A stretch of 64,000 nucleotides of DNA. It comes from Methylobacillus gramineus. Its GTDB lineage: Bacteria; Pseudomonadota; Gammaproteobacteria; Burkholderiales; Methylophilaceae. This document shows positions 25,328 to 34,332 of this stretch, piece by piece; the first letter of the stretch is position 1; each line of letters opens with the position of its first letter. Below the pieces are notes generated by a model, which saw nothing but the letters and a program-made list of their open reading frames with translations, was not told the origin of the DNA and searched no databases. The stretch is from NCBI RefSeq assembly GCF_020532675.1, contig NZ_JAJAVE010000001.1, forward strand, positions 620,001 to 684,000. Reading direction: 5' to 3'. The position numbers and the translations under genes are program-made.

Positions 25328-25699
25328 TTATGAAGCATTGGTAGTTGTTATTGAGCTGAATAAGTCTGGTATTAAAGGGGCAGGGCGCTGTGAGTCAGCA
25401 CGATCTTCCAGAAAATCCATGGTGTAAGGGCAGCGCGTAGGTTTGCGTATGGATTTACGTTTTTTGCCGGTAGAGGCTGTGTTGATATAGGGGGTCTGGC
25501 TAATCCGTACATAGCCGGACGTTTGTAGCTTGGCTGATGTGGTTTCAAACAGGCTGAGAGGGTTGTCTATATTTTGCAGGGTGATAACGTTTTTGCTCAC
25601 CTTTAGCACGTTATACATGACGAATCTGCTACCAGATTGTTTTCCGTAAATTTCGCCAGTAATAATATCCAAGATTTCCCTTTCGCTATATGTTTCCAA
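25328..25699 (-). CDS. Hypothetical protein
   Basis: A 123-residue reading frame of unknown function. It starts METYSEREILDIITGEIYGK, has a central beta-rich stretch (NVITLQNIDNPLSLFETTSA), a basic patch (STGKKRKSIRKPTRC) and a Ser/Thr-rich end. There is no signal peptide or membrane helix. It ends 13 bp from the convergent ZIP gene and its start is 50 bp from the stop of the TetR gene on the same strand, so it may be cotranscribed with the repressor. I recognise no family; it could be a lineage-specific gene. Confidence 0.5.
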   Translation of the reverse strand: METYSEREILDIITGEIYGKQSGSRFVMYNVLKVSKNVITLQNIDNPLSLFETTSAKLQTSGYVRISQTPYINTASTGKKRKSIRKPTRCPYTMDFLEDRADSQRPAPLIPDLFSSITTTNAS

Positions 25700-25749
25700 T
25701 CATATCGTTATGATCGATAGCTGACAAGGATGATGAGATTAATTATTGC

Positions 25750-26370
25750 TTAACTTACTCTACGTAGTTGCATGTGGTTCTTGATGAGTTGAATGGCGTT
25801 GTTTCTAAAAATAGTACTAGTGGTATCCTTAACCCACATATGAAGCAAGCCTGAGAAGAATAGATGAGAGTCCATTGCTAATGCTGCTGGGTTATGGTTT
25901 GGATGAAGTTGGTTCTTGAGCTGAGCGCGTTCGTAGATCAACTGAAATTTATCTACGAAATACTGGCAATTGTTAAGGATTTTTTGCAATACAGATGCGA
26001 ACTCATCTACATATTCACACTTACTCATAATAATTTCATAAGTTTGTTGAGTGGCTAGGTCTTCAGAGAGCATGCGGATGATGTCGCAAAAAAAGCTTTC
26101 AATGGTACCTAGGGGATCTTCAGTGGTTTCGTCCAGCATTGCAGCATCTAGCTGGTCAATAAATGGTAGGAAAGCCTGATCACGCAAGGCGTGGAAAATT
26201 TCCATTTTGTTCTGGAAATGCCAATAAACAGCGCCTCGTGTTACTTCGGCATGAGAAGCAATATGTTCTATAGTCGTGCGGCTTACACCGCGAGCTACAA
26301 ATACTTCACGCGCTGCAGTAATGATGCGCTGGCGGGTAAGTTCTGCGTCTTCTTTAGTTTTGCGGGCCAT
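25750..26370 (-). CDS. TetR-family repressor of the adjacent RND pump (AcrR/TtgR type)
   Basis: A 206-residue TetR regulator. The N-terminal DNA-binding domain reads ELTRQRIITAAREVFVARGV and TTIEHIASHAEVTRGAVYWHF, very close to AcrR/TtgR/MtrR. The C-terminal ligand-binding domain is the TetR_C_2 (AcrR-like) type. It is divergent from the RND operon with 106 bp between starts, and an AcrR-like operator overlaps the promoter between them. The likely role is drug/solvent-inducible repression of the pump and of itself. Confidence 0.9.
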   Translation of the reverse strand: MARKTKEDAELTRQRIITAAREVFVARGVSRTTIEHIASHAEVTRGAVYWHFQNKMEIFHALRDQAFLPFIDQLDAAMLDETTEDPLGTIESFFCDIIRMLSEDLATQQTYEIIMSKCEYVDEFASVLQKILNNCQYFVDKFQLIYERAQLKNQLHPNHNPAALAMDSHLFFSGLLHMWVKDTTSTIFRNNAIQLIKNHMQLRRVS

Positions 26371-26392
26371 ACTTTAACCTTTGAAAAACTTG

Positions 26393-26420
26393 TTTACATA
26401 CATTCATGTTTGTATATAAT
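26393..26420 (+). promoter_or_regulatory. RND-operon promoter with AcrR-like operator
   Basis: TTTACA (26393-26398) and TATAAT (26415-26420), 16 bases apart, form a good sigma-70 promoter for the efflux operon. Overlapping it is TACATACATTCATGTTTGTAT (26394 onward, split by its own centre), close to the known E. coli AcrR operator core TACATACATT...AATGTATGTA. A second palindrome, TACATTCGATTATGAATGTA (26422-26441), follows and may be another repressor site. Confidence 0.68.
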
Positions 26421-26476
26421 ATACATTCGATTATGAATGTAAGCAAGTATTTTGTTTATAAGACATGGAGTTATAT

Positions 26477-27697
26477 ATGGAAGTGCGTGTGAGCAATCAG
26501 GGCAATATCAATCATAGAGGGCTAGGGTCTAGCAAAAAAATAGTGGTTGCCATGATGGCGGCACTCACTCTTATTTCCTGTAGTAAGAGTGAGCAGCAAG
26601 CCGGTCCGCCTGGTGGTGGACAAGCATTGCCGGTTACCGTGCTCTCAATCGAACCTACCAGTGTTCCTGTTAGTGCGGAAACCGTGGCTCAAACGGAAGG
26701 CGCGCGCGAAGTGGAGATTCGTCCACGTGTTGGTGGCATCCTTCTGAAGCGTTTGTATGAGGAAGGCTCCGCAGTGAAGGAGGGGCAAGCCCTATTCCAG
26801 ATTGATCCTGTGCCTTACCAGATTGCTCTTGCACAGGCCAAGGCGCAGTGGGCGCAACAGAAAGCCAAAATTGATCAGACTCAGCGAGAAGCGGATCGTC
26901 TAAAAGGTTTGCTTGAGTCGCAGTCCATCAGTCAGCGCGAGTATGACAATGCGGTATCCGACAATTCAGTAGCTCAGGCCGCTTTGCAGCAGGCTGAGGC
27001 CAGTATTCGCGAAGCTGAGCTTAACCTCTCTTATACTAAAGTGACGGCCCCTGTCAGTGGGGTTTCTGGCCGCTTTCAGTTTTCTGAAGGAGCCCTGGTT
27101 TCTGCTAACGATAGCCTCCTGACCACGGTGGTTCAGCTTTCCCCAATCTGGGTACGTTTTAGTTTGTCTGATAATGAGCTAGAGCAGCTTGGTGGTCGGT
27201 TGACAGAAAAGAATGTCCAGAAGATCAGCCTGACGTTGCCTGACGGCAAGGAATATAGCGAAAATGGCAAGCTCAACTTTGCGGCTAGCCAAATCGATCC
27301 TACCTTGGGCACGCAACAGTTGCGCGCTACTTTTAATAATGCAGACAAGCAACTGATTCCTGGTCAGTTTGTGCGTGCCAAAGTCACTGTTGGTCAGCGT
27401 GATGGTGTGTTCCTGGTGCCCCAGGCTTCGGTCATGAGCTCTCAACAGGGCAAGTTTGTATATGTCGTGAATGAAAAGAATGAGGCTACTGTACGCCCCG
27501 TTGTTGCGGGTAACTGGATTGGCAGCAATTGGGTAATTCTCAAGGGTTTGAACGCAGGCGAGAAAGTCGTGATTGATAACCTGATCAAGATTAGGCCTGG
27601 TGCACCAGTGCAGCCACATCCACCTGCGGAAGCTCCGGCTGCTGAAGGTGGTGCTCCACAAAAGGCAGCGGCTAATCCTTCAGGCAAACACGCTTAA
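26477..27697 (+). CDS. RND efflux periplasmic adaptor lipoprotein (AcrA/MexA family)
   Basis: A 406-residue membrane fusion protein. From ATG 26477 (GGAG 6 bases upstream) the basic leader is followed by a lipoprotein signal ending LTLISC. An in-frame ATG at 26465 overlaps the SD and is less likely. The biotinyl-lipoyl halves (VEIRPRVGGILLKRLYEEGSAVKEGQ and ITKVTAPVSGVSGRF-like LNLSYTKVTAPVSGVSG) flank a coiled-coil hairpin, followed by a beta-barrel domain and a Pro/Ala-rich tail. It links the inner-membrane pump to the outer-membrane channel. Confidence 0.93.
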   Translation: MEVRVSNQGNINHRGLGSSKKIVVAMMAALTLISCSKSEQQAGPPGGGQALPVTVLSIEPTSVPVSAETVAQTEGAREVEIRPRVGGILLKRLYEEGSAVKEGQALFQIDPVPYQIALAQAKAQWAQQKAKIDQTQREADRLKGLLESQSISQREYDNAVSDNSVAQAALQQAEASIREAELNLSYTKVTAPVSGVSGRFQFSEGALVSANDSLLTTVVQLSPIWVRFSLSDNELEQLGGRLTEKNVQKISLTLPDGKEYSENGKLNFAASQIDPTLGTQQLRATFNNADKQLIPGQFVRAKVTVGQRDGVFLVPQASVMSSQQGKFVYVVNEKNEATVRPVVAGNWIGSNWVILKGLNAGEKVVIDNLIKIRPGAPVQPHPPAEAPAAEGGAPQKAAANPSGKHA

Positions 27698-27709
27698 GCG
27701 AGTGCAAAT

Positions 27710-30700
27710 ATGACAAGATTTTTTATTACTCGACCGATATTTGCTTCGGTATTATCGATCATCATGGTGCTGGCCGGCCTTGCCGCTGCACTCCAGCTTC
27801 CTATCGCACAATATCCTCAAATAGCACCGCCTACCGTGATGGTGACGGCAACCTATCCAGGCGCTAGTGCTGACACACTGGCCAAGACTGTAGCTGCTCC
27901 TATTGAAGAGCAGCTCAGTGGTGTTGAGGGCTTGCTGTACTATCAATCTAGTGCTGACTCCAGTGGCACACTGACAATTACTGCAACGTTTGAAACCGGT
28001 ACTGATGTTGACCAAGCCACGTTCAATGTCAGCAATCGCGTGAACATTGCGTTGCCACGCTTGCCGGATGATGTACGTCGCACAGGGCTGATTGTGCAAA
28101 AGCGTTCCAATGACATTCTGATGGCATTGATGCTAGTTTCGCCCAACAAAACCTATGATCCGCTATTCCTGAGCAATTACGCCACACTCAATATTGTGGA
28201 TGAGCTGAAGCGAGTCAAGGGTGTTGGCGATGTCACGATATTTGGTACCCAGGATTATTCCATGCGTATCTGGTTGCGGCCGGATCGTATGGCGCAGCTT
28301 GGGGTGACGACAAGTGACATTTCAGCTGCCATTCTGTCGCAGAATGCGCAATATGCAGCAGGCAAGATTGGTCAGGACCCTGCGCCTAGTGATCAGCAGA
28401 TTGTCTATACAGTGACAGCCAAGGGTCGCTTGATTGAGCCTGAACAGTTTGCCAATATTATTATCAAGGCAAACGGCCCGAGTGGCGTGCTTCACCTGAA
28501 AGATGTTGCCCGGATTGAGTTGGGAGCGCAGAACTATAATATCCGCTCAACCATGGATGGTCAGCCAGGAGTGGGTATTCCTGTCTTTTTGCAAACTGGT
28601 GCCAATGCATTGGATACAGCGAATGCAATCAAGGCCAGAATGGATGAGTTGAAGCAGCGTTTTCCTGAAGATATGGATTATCGCCTGCCTTACGACACCA
28701 GTGATTTCGTGAAAGCTTCTATTGAAGAGGTGGTTCATACCCTGGGTGAAGCGATGCTGCTGGTCGTGCTAGTGGTATTCCTGTTTCTGCAGAGCTGGCG
28801 TGCCACATTGATTCCTCTTATCGCTGTGCCTATTTCCCTGATTGGGACTTTTGCCGGCTTGTGGCTGTTTGGTTTCTCAATCAATACGCTGACCTTGTTT
28901 GCGATGGTGCTGGCGATTGGTATCGTGGTGGATGATGCGATTGTGGTACTGGAGAATGTGGAACGTTTGATGACACAGGAAAAGCTCTCTCCGCTGAATG
29001 CTGCAATCAAATCCATGGAGCAGGTGTCCGGAGCCGTGGTCGCCATTGTGTTGGTGCTCTGTGCTGTATTCGTTCCTGTAGCATTTATGGGCGGTATTGC
29101 GGGTGAGCTCTACCGTCAGTTTGCCGTGACCGTTGCGGTGGCTGTGGTGATTTCGGGAATTGTAGCGTTAACCCTGACACCTGCTTTATGTGCCATTTTA
29201 TTGAAGCATGTGCATGGGGAGTCGCGATTCTTCCGTCCATTTAATCGTGGTTTTGACAAGCTCACTAATTTTTACGTCTCTACGGTGGGCTTGACTCTAC
29301 GTCATCGCATTATTGGTGCTGTGGTGTTTGGTGGCATCATCTTGGCCGCTATTTACCTGTTCCGTGTTGTGCCGGGTAGCTTTGTGCCGCCTGAAGATCA
29401 AGGTTATGTGGTGACTGCCGGGATTATGCCAGATGGTTCAACACTGACCCGTACCGCCAATACCATGGAGAATGTGCGCAAGGCTATTGCCCAGGATCCT
29501 GCTGTGGCAAGCCAGTTTGTCATCAATGGATTTGACCTGATTGGTGGCGGTAATAAGTCCAGCGCTGCGACCATGTTTGTGCGAATGAAGGATTGGTCTG
29601 AGCGCACAGATACAGCAGATGATATTGTGAAGAAGCTGTTTGGCATCGGCATGATGCAGGCTGACGGGATGGCAATTGCGTTCAATCCACCTGCTATTCG
29701 TGGTCTGGGTAATTCTGGCAGTATGGAAATGTATATACAGAGTCGTACAGATCCAGATCCTTTGCATCTATCCGAGGTGGTGAACAGCTTCATGGATGCC
29801 CTGCGCAAAGATTCGCGTCTGGCAGGGATCAGCTCTTTCTTCCGACCTACAGTCCCTCAGTTATTGATTGAAGTGGATGAAGACAAAGCATTGTCTCTGG
29901 GGGTGCCTATCTCTGAAATTTACACCACGCTGCAAAGCACCATGGGGACACTCTACGTTAATGACTTCAATCGTAACGGACGTACTTATCGTGTGCAGTT
30001 GCAAGCTGAACCAGCGTATCGCATGAAGCCGGAAGACCTTGGTCGCGTATATGTGCGTTCCGCTGCAGGTGCGATGGTGCCTATGTCGGCTTTAAGCAAG
30101 GTCAGCAATATCATTGGGGCTGAGCAGCTTGAGCGCTATCAAGGCCTGCTGTCTGCCAAAGTGTTGGGTGGTGGTGCTTATGGCGTGAGTTCAGGTGATT
30201 CAATCAAGCTGATTGAAAAGATTGCCAAGGACAATTTGCCCGAAGGTTATCAACTGGCATGGACTGGTCAAGCCTATCAGGAAAAACTGACAGGCTCAGC
30301 TGCGATCTTTGCCTTCAGTTTTGCCATCATCATGGTGTTCCTGATTCTGGCAGCGCAGTTTGAAACCTGGGCTTTGCCGCTGGCCGTGATTATGGCGGTG
30401 CCATTTGCCCTTGTGGGGGCGTTGTTGGCTGTTATGTTCCGCGGGATGCCCAACGATATTTACTTCCAGATTGGCTTGGTGACCTTGGTCGGTCTTGCAG
30501 CTAAAAACGCGATTCTGATTGTGGAATTTGCCAGTCAGAAACTGGAGGAAGGGCTGCCGCTCAAGCAGGCTGCAATTGAGGCAGCACGTTTACGCTTCCG
30601 TCCTATCGTGATGACCTCTATGGCATTTGTGCTCGGTATCGTGCCACTGGTGATTGCCACTGGTGCTGGTGCTGCAGCGCGCCGATCTATGGGTACTGGC

Positions 30701-30823
30701 GTATTCGGCGGTATGTTGCTCGCTACTTTTGTTGCGACTATTTTTATTCCGATGTTCTTTACTTGGTTATCAGGTAATACGAGCAGCCGGACGCATCACG
30801 ATGAAAAGAAGGAGTCAGCATGA
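27710..30823 (+). CDS. RND multidrug efflux pump, inner-membrane subunit (AcrB/HAE1 type)
   Basis: A 1037-residue HAE1-family transporter, 12 bp after the adaptor. It starts MTRFFITRPIFASVLSI, has 12 membrane helices in the AcrB pattern and two large periplasmic loops. The proton-relay residues are visible: GIVVDDAIVVLENVERL (paired aspartates at about 407-408) in TM4 and GLAAKNAILIVEFA (lysine near 940) in TM10. Likely substrates are lipophilic drugs, solvents and biocides. Its stop overlaps the next start by 4 bp. Confidence 0.95.
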   Translation: MTRFFITRPIFASVLSIIMVLAGLAAALQLPIAQYPQIAPPTVMVTATYPGASADTLAKTVAAPIEEQLSGVEGLLYYQSSADSSGTLTITATFETGTDVDQATFNVSNRVNIALPRLPDDVRRTGLIVQKRSNDILMALMLVSPNKTYDPLFLSNYATLNIVDELKRVKGVGDVTIFGTQDYSMRIWLRPDRMAQLGVTTSDISAAILSQNAQYAAGKIGQDPAPSDQQIVYTVTAKGRLIEPEQFANIIIKANGPSGVLHLKDVARIELGAQNYNIRSTMDGQPGVGIPVFLQTGANALDTANAIKARMDELKQRFPEDMDYRLPYDTSDFVKASIEEVVHTLGEAMLLVVLVVFLFLQSWRATLIPLIAVPISLIGTFAGLWLFGFSINTLTLFAMVLAIGIVVDDAIVVLENVERLMTQEKLSPLNAAIKSMEQVSGAVVAIVLVLCAVFVPVAFMGGIAGELYRQFAVTVAVAVVISGIVALTLTPALCAILLKHVHGESRFFRPFNRGFDKLTNFYVSTVGLTLRHRIIGAVVFGGIILAAIYLFRVVPGSFVPPEDQGYVVTAGIMPDGSTLTRTANTMENVRKAIAQDPAVASQFVINGFDLIGGGNKSSAATMFVRMKDWSERTDTADDIVKKLFGIGMMQADGMAIAFNPPAIRGLGNSGSMEMYIQSRTDPDPLHLSEVVNSFMDALRKDSRLAGISSFFRPTVPQLLIEVDEDKALSLGVPISEIYTTLQSTMGTLYVNDFNRNGRTYRVQLQAEPAYRMKPEDLGRVYVRSAAGAMVPMSALSKVSNIIGAEQLERYQGLLSAKVLGGGAYGVSSGDSIKLIEKIAKDNLPEGYQLAWTGQAYQEKLTGSAAIFAFSFAIIMVFLILAAQFETWALPLAVIMAVPFALVGALLAVMFRGMPNDIYFQIGLVTLVGLAAKNAILIVEFASQKLEEGLPLKQAAIEAARLRFRPIVMTSMAFVLGIVPLVIATGAGAAARRSMGTGVFGGMLLATFVATIFIPMFFTWLSGNTSSRTHHDEKKESA

Positions 30824-32265
30824 TGAAGCGTCTTAATTTAATTCATGTTGCAGTAGCGCTTGCACTAACGGGTTGTATGGTCGGGCCAGATTACCAGCGT
30901 CCTGATACCAAGTTACCCGGATCATTCAGCGATGCCAGTGAAAGCAAGGATGTTTCTGAAGCAACGCTAAACGCTGATCGCTGGTGGGAAACTTTCCAGG
31001 ATCCAGTGTTGAATGACATCATGCAAAAGGCTTTTGCTGGAAATCTGGATATTGCCAAGGCGGTTGCACGGATAGAAGAGGCCGATGCTGCCATGCGTGA
31101 GGCTGGTGCAGCATTGTTCCCGCAAGTGGATCTGACAGGTAACGGTTTACGCCAAAAGGTCACAGAGACTGGCGCTTTCCCTATTTTCTCGGGTGTACCG
31201 GTGATTCGGGAAACGTATAACCTGCAACTTGGGACTTCCTTCGAGCTGGATTTCTGGGGCAGGTTACGTCGTGCCCGTGAGTCTGCACGTGCGCAGGCAT
31301 TGGGGACTTATTTTGCCAAGGATACAGTCAGCCTATCGCTGTCCGGATTGGTTGCCAGTAATTATCTGTTGTTACGTAGTCTGGAAGCCCAAATAGCGAT
31401 TTCGCGCGATAGTCTCCATAGCCGAGGCGAAAGCTTGGCATTGACCAAGCGTCGCCTGGATGGGGGGGTGGCTTCAATTCTTGATGTGCATCAGGCTGAA
31501 GTAGCCAATTCCAACCTGGTGGCCCAGATTGCTGATCTGGTACGCCAGCGCGAGATCGTACAGCATCAGTTGGCTGTCTTAACTGGTGATCTGGAATTGA
31601 AAGTACCGGAAGGTGACATTCATCAGCTGCCTTTGCCGCCAGTTCCACCATCAGGATTGCCTTCAGCTTTGTTGGCCGCACGTCCAGATATTCGGCAGGC
31701 TGAGCAGGATTTGATATCGCAAAATGCACAGATCGGCGTTGCCAAGGCTGCGATGTTCCCAACCATCAGTTTGACCGCTAATTATGGTGGTGAAAGTGCC
31801 GACTTGAACCGTATTTTAGAGTCACCTTCACGCATCTGGTCTCTGGGGTTGGGCTTGAATCTTCCTATTTTCAATGCAGGTCGTTTGTCAGCACGAGTGG
31901 ATCAGGCTACGGCAAAGCAGAAGCAGGTGTTGGCTACATACCAAAGTTCTGTCCAGACTGCATTCAAGGAAGTTAAGGATGCGCTGGTGACAGTGCGTCA
32001 AAGCCGTGAACGCGAAGATGCGTTGAATACTAGCCAGGACTCAGCAAAGAAGGCGCTGCAGATATCCGAGAATCGCTATAAATCAGGCTATTCCGCTTAT
32101 CTGGACGTGCTTGATTCTCAGCGTGTATACAATGATGCTGCATTGGCTTTCATTCAAAGTCGCCAGGCAAGGTTGACTGCCACGGTGGATTTGTTCAAGG
32201 CATTGGGCGGAGGCTGGAAAACAGCCGAGGCTTATAACAACGCCTCGAATGAGGTGAAGCCATAA
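30820..32265 (+). CDS. RND outer-membrane channel lipoprotein (OprM/NodT family)
   Basis: A 481-residue TolC-like lipoprotein. The signal MMKRLNLIHVAVALALTGC ends in a lipobox and is followed by the family hallmark MVGPDYQRP. The duplicated efflux domains contain FELDFWGRLRRARESARAQ and the second-half NLPIFNAGRLSARVDQA. ATG 30820 overlaps the pump stop codon. It completes the tripartite system with the adaptor and the pump. A terminator follows at 32301. Confidence 0.94.
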   Translation: MMKRLNLIHVAVALALTGCMVGPDYQRPDTKLPGSFSDASESKDVSEATLNADRWWETFQDPVLNDIMQKAFAGNLDIAKAVARIEEADAAMREAGAALFPQVDLTGNGLRQKVTETGAFPIFSGVPVIRETYNLQLGTSFELDFWGRLRRARESARAQALGTYFAKDTVSLSLSGLVASNYLLLRSLEAQIAISRDSLHSRGESLALTKRRLDGGVASILDVHQAEVANSNLVAQIADLVRQREIVQHQLAVLTGDLELKVPEGDIHQLPLPPVPPSGLPSALLAARPDIRQAEQDLISQNAQIGVAKAAMFPTISLTANYGGESADLNRILESPSRIWSLGLGLNLPIFNAGRLSARVDQATAKQKQVLATYQSSVQTAFKEVKDALVTVRQSREREDALNTSQDSAKKALQISENRYKSGYSAYLDVLDSQRVYNDAALAFIQSRQARLTATVDLFKALGGGWKTAEAYNNASNEVKP

Positions 32266-32300
32266 GACCTTGATGGCGATCCACGTCATTTGACTATAAG

Positions 32301-32327
32301 AAGCCGGCTCACGCCGGCTTTCTTTTT
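32301..32327 (+). terminator. Rho-independent terminator of the RND operon
   Basis: AAGCCGGC-TCAC-GCCGGCTT followed by TCTTTTT: a GC-rich stem with a U-tract, 36 bp after the stop of the outer-membrane channel gene. Confidence 0.85.
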
Positions 32328-32416
32328 GCGCATAACCTTGGCAAAGCTTGCCACCATGAGTCATGGCAGGGTGCATGCATGTTAGAATACGTCGTTTATA
32401 TTTCACGCTACTCCCC

Positions 32417-33811
32417 ATGACAGTTCGCACCCGTTTTGCTCCCAGCCCCACCGGTTTTCTTCACATTGGAGGCGCACGTACAGCCTTGTTTTCCTGGGCA
32501 TATGCGCGCAAGCACGCTGGTCAGTTTATCTTGCGTATCGAAGATACAGATGTGGCACGTTCAACACCAGAGGCTGTGCAGGCGATATTGGATGGCATGA
32601 GCTGGCTTGGGCTGGATTGGGATGAAGGTCCGTTCTATCAGATGCAGCGCATGGATAGGTATAAAGACGTCATCAGCAAACTCCTTAATGAGGGCAAGGC
32701 TTACTATTGCTATTCCACTAAAGAAGAGCTCGAGACCCTACGCGAGCAGCAAATGGCTGAAGGCAAAAAGCCTCGCTATGATGGCCGTTGGCGCCCGGAA
32801 GCAGGCAAGGAGTTGCCTGTGGTACCAACTGAAATTCCGCCTGTTATCCGCTTTAAAAATCCGTTGTCCGGCAATGTGGTGTGGGATGATTTGGTGAAAG
32901 GGCAGATTAGTATTTCCAATGAAGAGTTGGATGATTTAATCATTGCGCGTGCTGATGGCACACCAACTTACAACTTCTGTGTGGTAGTCGATGATTGGGA
33001 AATGGGGATTACTCAGGTGATCCGAGGTGATGATCATGTGAATAACACGCCGCGTCAGATCAATCTATTACACGCGTTGGGCGCGAAGATTCCTCAATAC
33101 GCGCATCTTTCCATGATTCTTGGGGATGATGGTCAGAAACTTTCAAAGCGCCATGGCGCAGTGAGTGTCATGCAATATGATGAGGATGGTTATCTGCCTG
33201 AAGCGGTGCTGAATTACTTGGCACGTCTGGGCTGGTCACATGGGGATGATGAGATATTTAGTACTGAACAGTTCTGTCAATGGTTTGATCTTGATCACAT
33301 TACGCCTTCAGCGGCACAGTTCAATACAGAAAAACTGAATTGGCTCAATGCGCACTATATCAAGCAGGCTGATTTAACTAGTTTGGCCAAAGATATCATC
33401 AAGCGGCTTGCGCTAAAGGGTGTTGAGGTTGATGAGCAGATAGATATACAGGCAGTGATCGCGTTATATCGTGATCGTGCCAATACTTTGAATCAGCTTG
33501 CGGATAGTATTGCCTACTTCTATCAAACGCCTGAGCTTGATCAAGCTGCTTTGGAAAAACATATTACGCCAGAGATTGTGCCGGTGATGCAGGGCTTGTT
33601 CCAGCAATTGGAATCTCTTGAATGGACAGTGGAAAATCTGCATGTGGCAATTGAGCATGCGGTTGTGAGCAACGGACTCAAGTTTCCTAAGGTCGCCATG
33701 CCTTTGCGTGTCATGGTGACAGGCGGTGCACAGTCCCCTAGTATAGATGCTGTGATGGCATTGCTGGGTAAGGATAAGGTGCTTGAGCGGATGCAGACTT
33801 TTATTGCATAG
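32417..33811 (+). CDS. gltX: Glutamyl-tRNA synthetase
   Basis: A 464-residue class I synthetase. I use ATG 32417 (MTVRTRFAPSPTGFLHIGG), since the family begins right at the FAPSPTG...HIGG (HIGH) motif; an in-frame ATG at 32363 would add 18 residues and overlap the promoter region. The KMSKS-type motif is KLSKRHGAVSV. A helical anticodon-binding domain makes up the C-terminal third. It stands alone after the RND terminator and supplies Glu-tRNA for translation and for tetrapyrrole (heme) synthesis by the C5 pathway. Confidence 0.96.
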   Translation: MTVRTRFAPSPTGFLHIGGARTALFSWAYARKHAGQFILRIEDTDVARSTPEAVQAILDGMSWLGLDWDEGPFYQMQRMDRYKDVISKLLNEGKAYYCYSTKEELETLREQQMAEGKKPRYDGRWRPEAGKELPVVPTEIPPVIRFKNPLSGNVVWDDLVKGQISISNEELDDLIIARADGTPTYNFCVVVDDWEMGITQVIRGDDHVNNTPRQINLLHALGAKIPQYAHLSMILGDDGQKLSKRHGAVSVMQYDEDGYLPEAVLNYLARLGWSHGDDEIFSTEQFCQWFDLDHITPSAAQFNTEKLNWLNAHYIKQADLTSLAKDIIKRLALKGVEVDEQIDIQAVIALYRDRANTLNQLADSIAYFYQTPELDQAALEKHITPEIVPVMQGLFQQLESLEWTVENLHVAIEHAVVSNGLKFPKVAMPLRVMVTGGAQSPSIDAVMALLGKDKVLERMQTFIA

Positions 33812-33912
33812 TTAATTTATGCAAAAAATGACTGCAGGTAGAACGAATTGAATTGAAGGTAGTCCTAAATACGAGCTTGATAGCCAGAGGATGGGATGGC
33901 AGGGCTATTTTG

Positions 33913-34017
33913 ATGGTGTCACTTGATTTATTTGCTACGGCCCCCATTGTCATAGCATTAGCGGCCTGTATGCTGGGCGCTAGCTTGAGTATGGTTTTTT
34001 TACGTAAAGTTAGTTAA
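33913..34017 (+). CDS. Possible small membrane protein upstream of hfq
   Basis: A 34-codon frame from ATG 33913 to TAA 34015-34017 encodes a mostly hydrophobic peptide (LFATAPIVIALAACMLGASL) ending in a short basic tail (FLRKVS), as expected for a single-span membrane miniprotein. The frame stays open upstream to about 33832, with a TTG at 33853 as a longer alternative (55 residues). The ribosome-binding site is weak (AGGG 9 bases upstream). No family is recognised; it may be a real small gene or a chance frame. Confidence 0.33.
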   Translation: MVSLDLFATAPIVIALAACMLGASLSMVFLRKVS

Positions 34018-34064
34018 GAATAAAACTCCCTATATATAGAATTACAAGTTAAAGGAGCACGAAA

Positions 34065-34310
34065 ATGAGCGTTAAAGGGCAGATGTTACAAGACCCGTTT
34101 CTGAACACGTTGCGTAAAGAGCACGTGCCTGTTTCAATTTATCTCGTCAACGGTATCAAGTTGCAAGGACAGGTAGATTCTTTTGATCAGTACGTTATCC
34201 TGTTGAAGAATACTGTCACCCAGATGGTATATAAGCATGCGATTTCAACGATAGTGCCAGGTCGTGCAGTTTCCATTCCCCATGGTCCATCCACCACTGC
34301 TGAAGATTAA
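34065..34310 (+). CDS. hfq: RNA chaperone Hfq
   Basis: An 81-residue Sm-like protein: [20 protein letters not shown], then [20 protein letters not shown] (Sm1) and [13 protein letters not shown] (Sm2, with the YKH uridine-binding motif). It forms a hexamer that pairs small RNAs with mRNAs. A strong SD AAAGGAG precedes the ATG. The order hfq-hflX-hflK-hflC follows, as in most Proteobacteria. Confidence 0.97.
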   Translation: MSVKGQMLQDPFLNTLRKEHVPVSIYLVNGIKLQGQVDSFDQYVILLKNTVTQMVYKHAISTIVPGRAVSIPHGPSTTAED

Positions 34311-34332
34311 TCTTTGCTAAGTTTCTGTCTAT

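Noticed and set aside
11392-32265. Mobile genetic element carrying the heme and efflux genes
   Set aside because: No transposase, integrase, direct repeats or tRNA gene were seen at the borders, so only a synteny anomaly is reported.
33795-33830. TTGCATA...TATGCAA hairpin at the end of gltX as terminator
   Set aside because: The stem is short and AT-rich and is followed by A residues, not U, on the gltX strand.
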